A stretch of DNA of 5,901 nucleotides, taken from an uncultured Ruminococcus sp. Its GTDB lineage: Bacteria > Bacillota > Clostridia > Oscillospirales > Acutalibacteraceae. Made by a program: the position numbers and the translations under genes. Below, in pieces: positions 5,368-5,901 of the stretch. The stretch is taken from positions 1-5,901 of the forward strand of contig CADBSZ010000093.1 of NCBI GenBank assembly GCA_902797525.1, in the 5' to 3' direction. The notes under the pieces were generated by a model, which worked only from the letters and a program-made list of their open reading frames with translations, ran no database searches and was not told the DNA's origin. Every line of letters begins with the position of its first letter. Within the stretch, counting starts at the first letter, position 1.

Positions 5368-5901
5368 CTAAATTTCGGCGGTTGCGTGGCGCGCCGCGTG
5401 ACAACAGATGTTCACGGCAACGGGCATGCCTGCGATGTGGGTGGGCGCAGTTTCAATGTTTACGCCCAGCGCGGTGGTTTTGCCGCCCAAGCCGGCAGGG
5501 CCGAAGCCCATTTTGTTGATTTCCGAAAGCAGCTCGTCCTCCATGGCGGCATAGCGCGAATCGGAATGACGGGTGTCAATTGCGCGGAAGGTCGCCTTTT
5601 TGGCAAGCTGCGCCGCGCGCTCAAAGGTGCCGCCGATGCCCACGCCCACCACAATCGGCGGACAGGGGTTGGGACCTGCGGCGCGCACGGTGTCGAGAAT
5701 AAACTGCTTTACTCCCTCAACGCCGTAGGCAGGCGTCAGCATTTTGATTGCGGACATGTTTTCGCTGCCAAAGCCCTTGCCGCCGGCGGTAATGCGGATT
5801 TTGTCGCCGCTGACAATTTTGGTGTGAATAATCGCCGGGGTGTTGTCGCGCGTGTTCACGCGGTCAAACACCGGGTCACTGACAACGCTCTTGCGCAGAT
5901 A
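5368..5901 (-). CDS. Class I fumarate hydratase (or L-tartrate dehydratase) alpha subunit (5' truncated)
   Basis: The frame stays open to the right edge of the window; a GTG at 5871 is internal, because the 10 codons before it ([10 protein letters not shown]) already match the family. About 177 C-terminal residues are visible of a protein usually near 280. Conserved parts are [11 protein letters not shown] (16-26), [11 protein letters not shown] (40-50, fragment numbering), [18 protein letters not shown] (75-92) and [12 protein letters not shown] (162-173). C80 in NPCPP and a Cys of the CC pair (166-167) are expected ligands of the [4Fe-4S] cluster; the third ligand lies in the missing N-terminal part. 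The cluster binds substrate directly and is oxygen-labile, which fits an anaerobe and the neighbouring rubrerythrin and Fe-S scaffold genes. The TAG stop overlaps the beta-subunit ribosome binding site. Confidence 0.94.
   Translation of the reverse strand, partial: YLRKSVVSDPVFDRVNTRDNTPAIIHTKIVSGDKIRITAGGKGFGSENMSAIKMLTPAYGVEGVKQFILDTVRAAGPNPCPPIVVGVGIGGTFERAAQLAKKATFRAIDTRHSDSRYAAMEDELLSEINKMGFGPAGLGGKTTALGVNIETAPTHIAGMPVAVNICCHAARHATAEI

Overview
The window looks like a chromosomal segment of an anaerobic, Gram-positive member of the Clostridia, perhaps an Oscillospiraceae/Ruminococcaceae-like gut bacterium. This placement is inferred from strong AGGAGG-type ribosome binding sites, a Clostridia-style Ddl and MurF, a two-subunit oxygen-sensitive fumarase, rubrerythrin and a stand-alone NifU/IscU scaffold. 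No rRNA or other marker is present to fix the taxon. Coding DNA is moderately GC-rich, while the one strong promoter lies in a very AT-rich patch.

Layout. The 3' end of a NifU/IscU gene runs on the + strand to position 319 and ends in an intrinsic terminator. All other genes are on the - strand, read from right to left: fumarase alpha (cut by the right edge), fumarase beta, a MIF-family tautomerase, ddl, murF, upp and rubrerythrin. Bases 320-576 hold no gene. They carry the nifU terminator, a small GTGTATGC repeat cluster, a long - strand terminator for rubrerythrin and a degenerate ~37 bp repeat in the rubrerythrin 3' UTR.

Transcription units. A perfect consensus sigma-A promoter (TTGACA, 17 bp, TATAAT) sits 15 bp after the fumarase beta stop and points at the MIF-like gene. 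From there mif, ddl, murF and upp are tightly packed (16 nt gap, 4 nt ATGA overlap, 27 nt gap), so they probably form one operon ending at an imperfect terminator after upp. Rubrerythrin follows after a 180 bp leader with competing hairpins and has its own terminator.

Function. Ddl makes D-Ala-D-Ala, and MurF joins it to UDP-MurNAc-tripeptide, so the two genes encode consecutive steps of peptidoglycan precursor synthesis. Upp salvages uracil to UMP, which can feed the UDP-sugar pool. Fumarase and NifU are linked by Fe-S chemistry, and rubrerythrin detoxifies peroxide, as expected in an anaerobe with Fe-S dehydratases. The unexplained member is the 114-aa MIF homologue as first gene of the ddl-murF operon; it is the best candidate here for an undescribed role.
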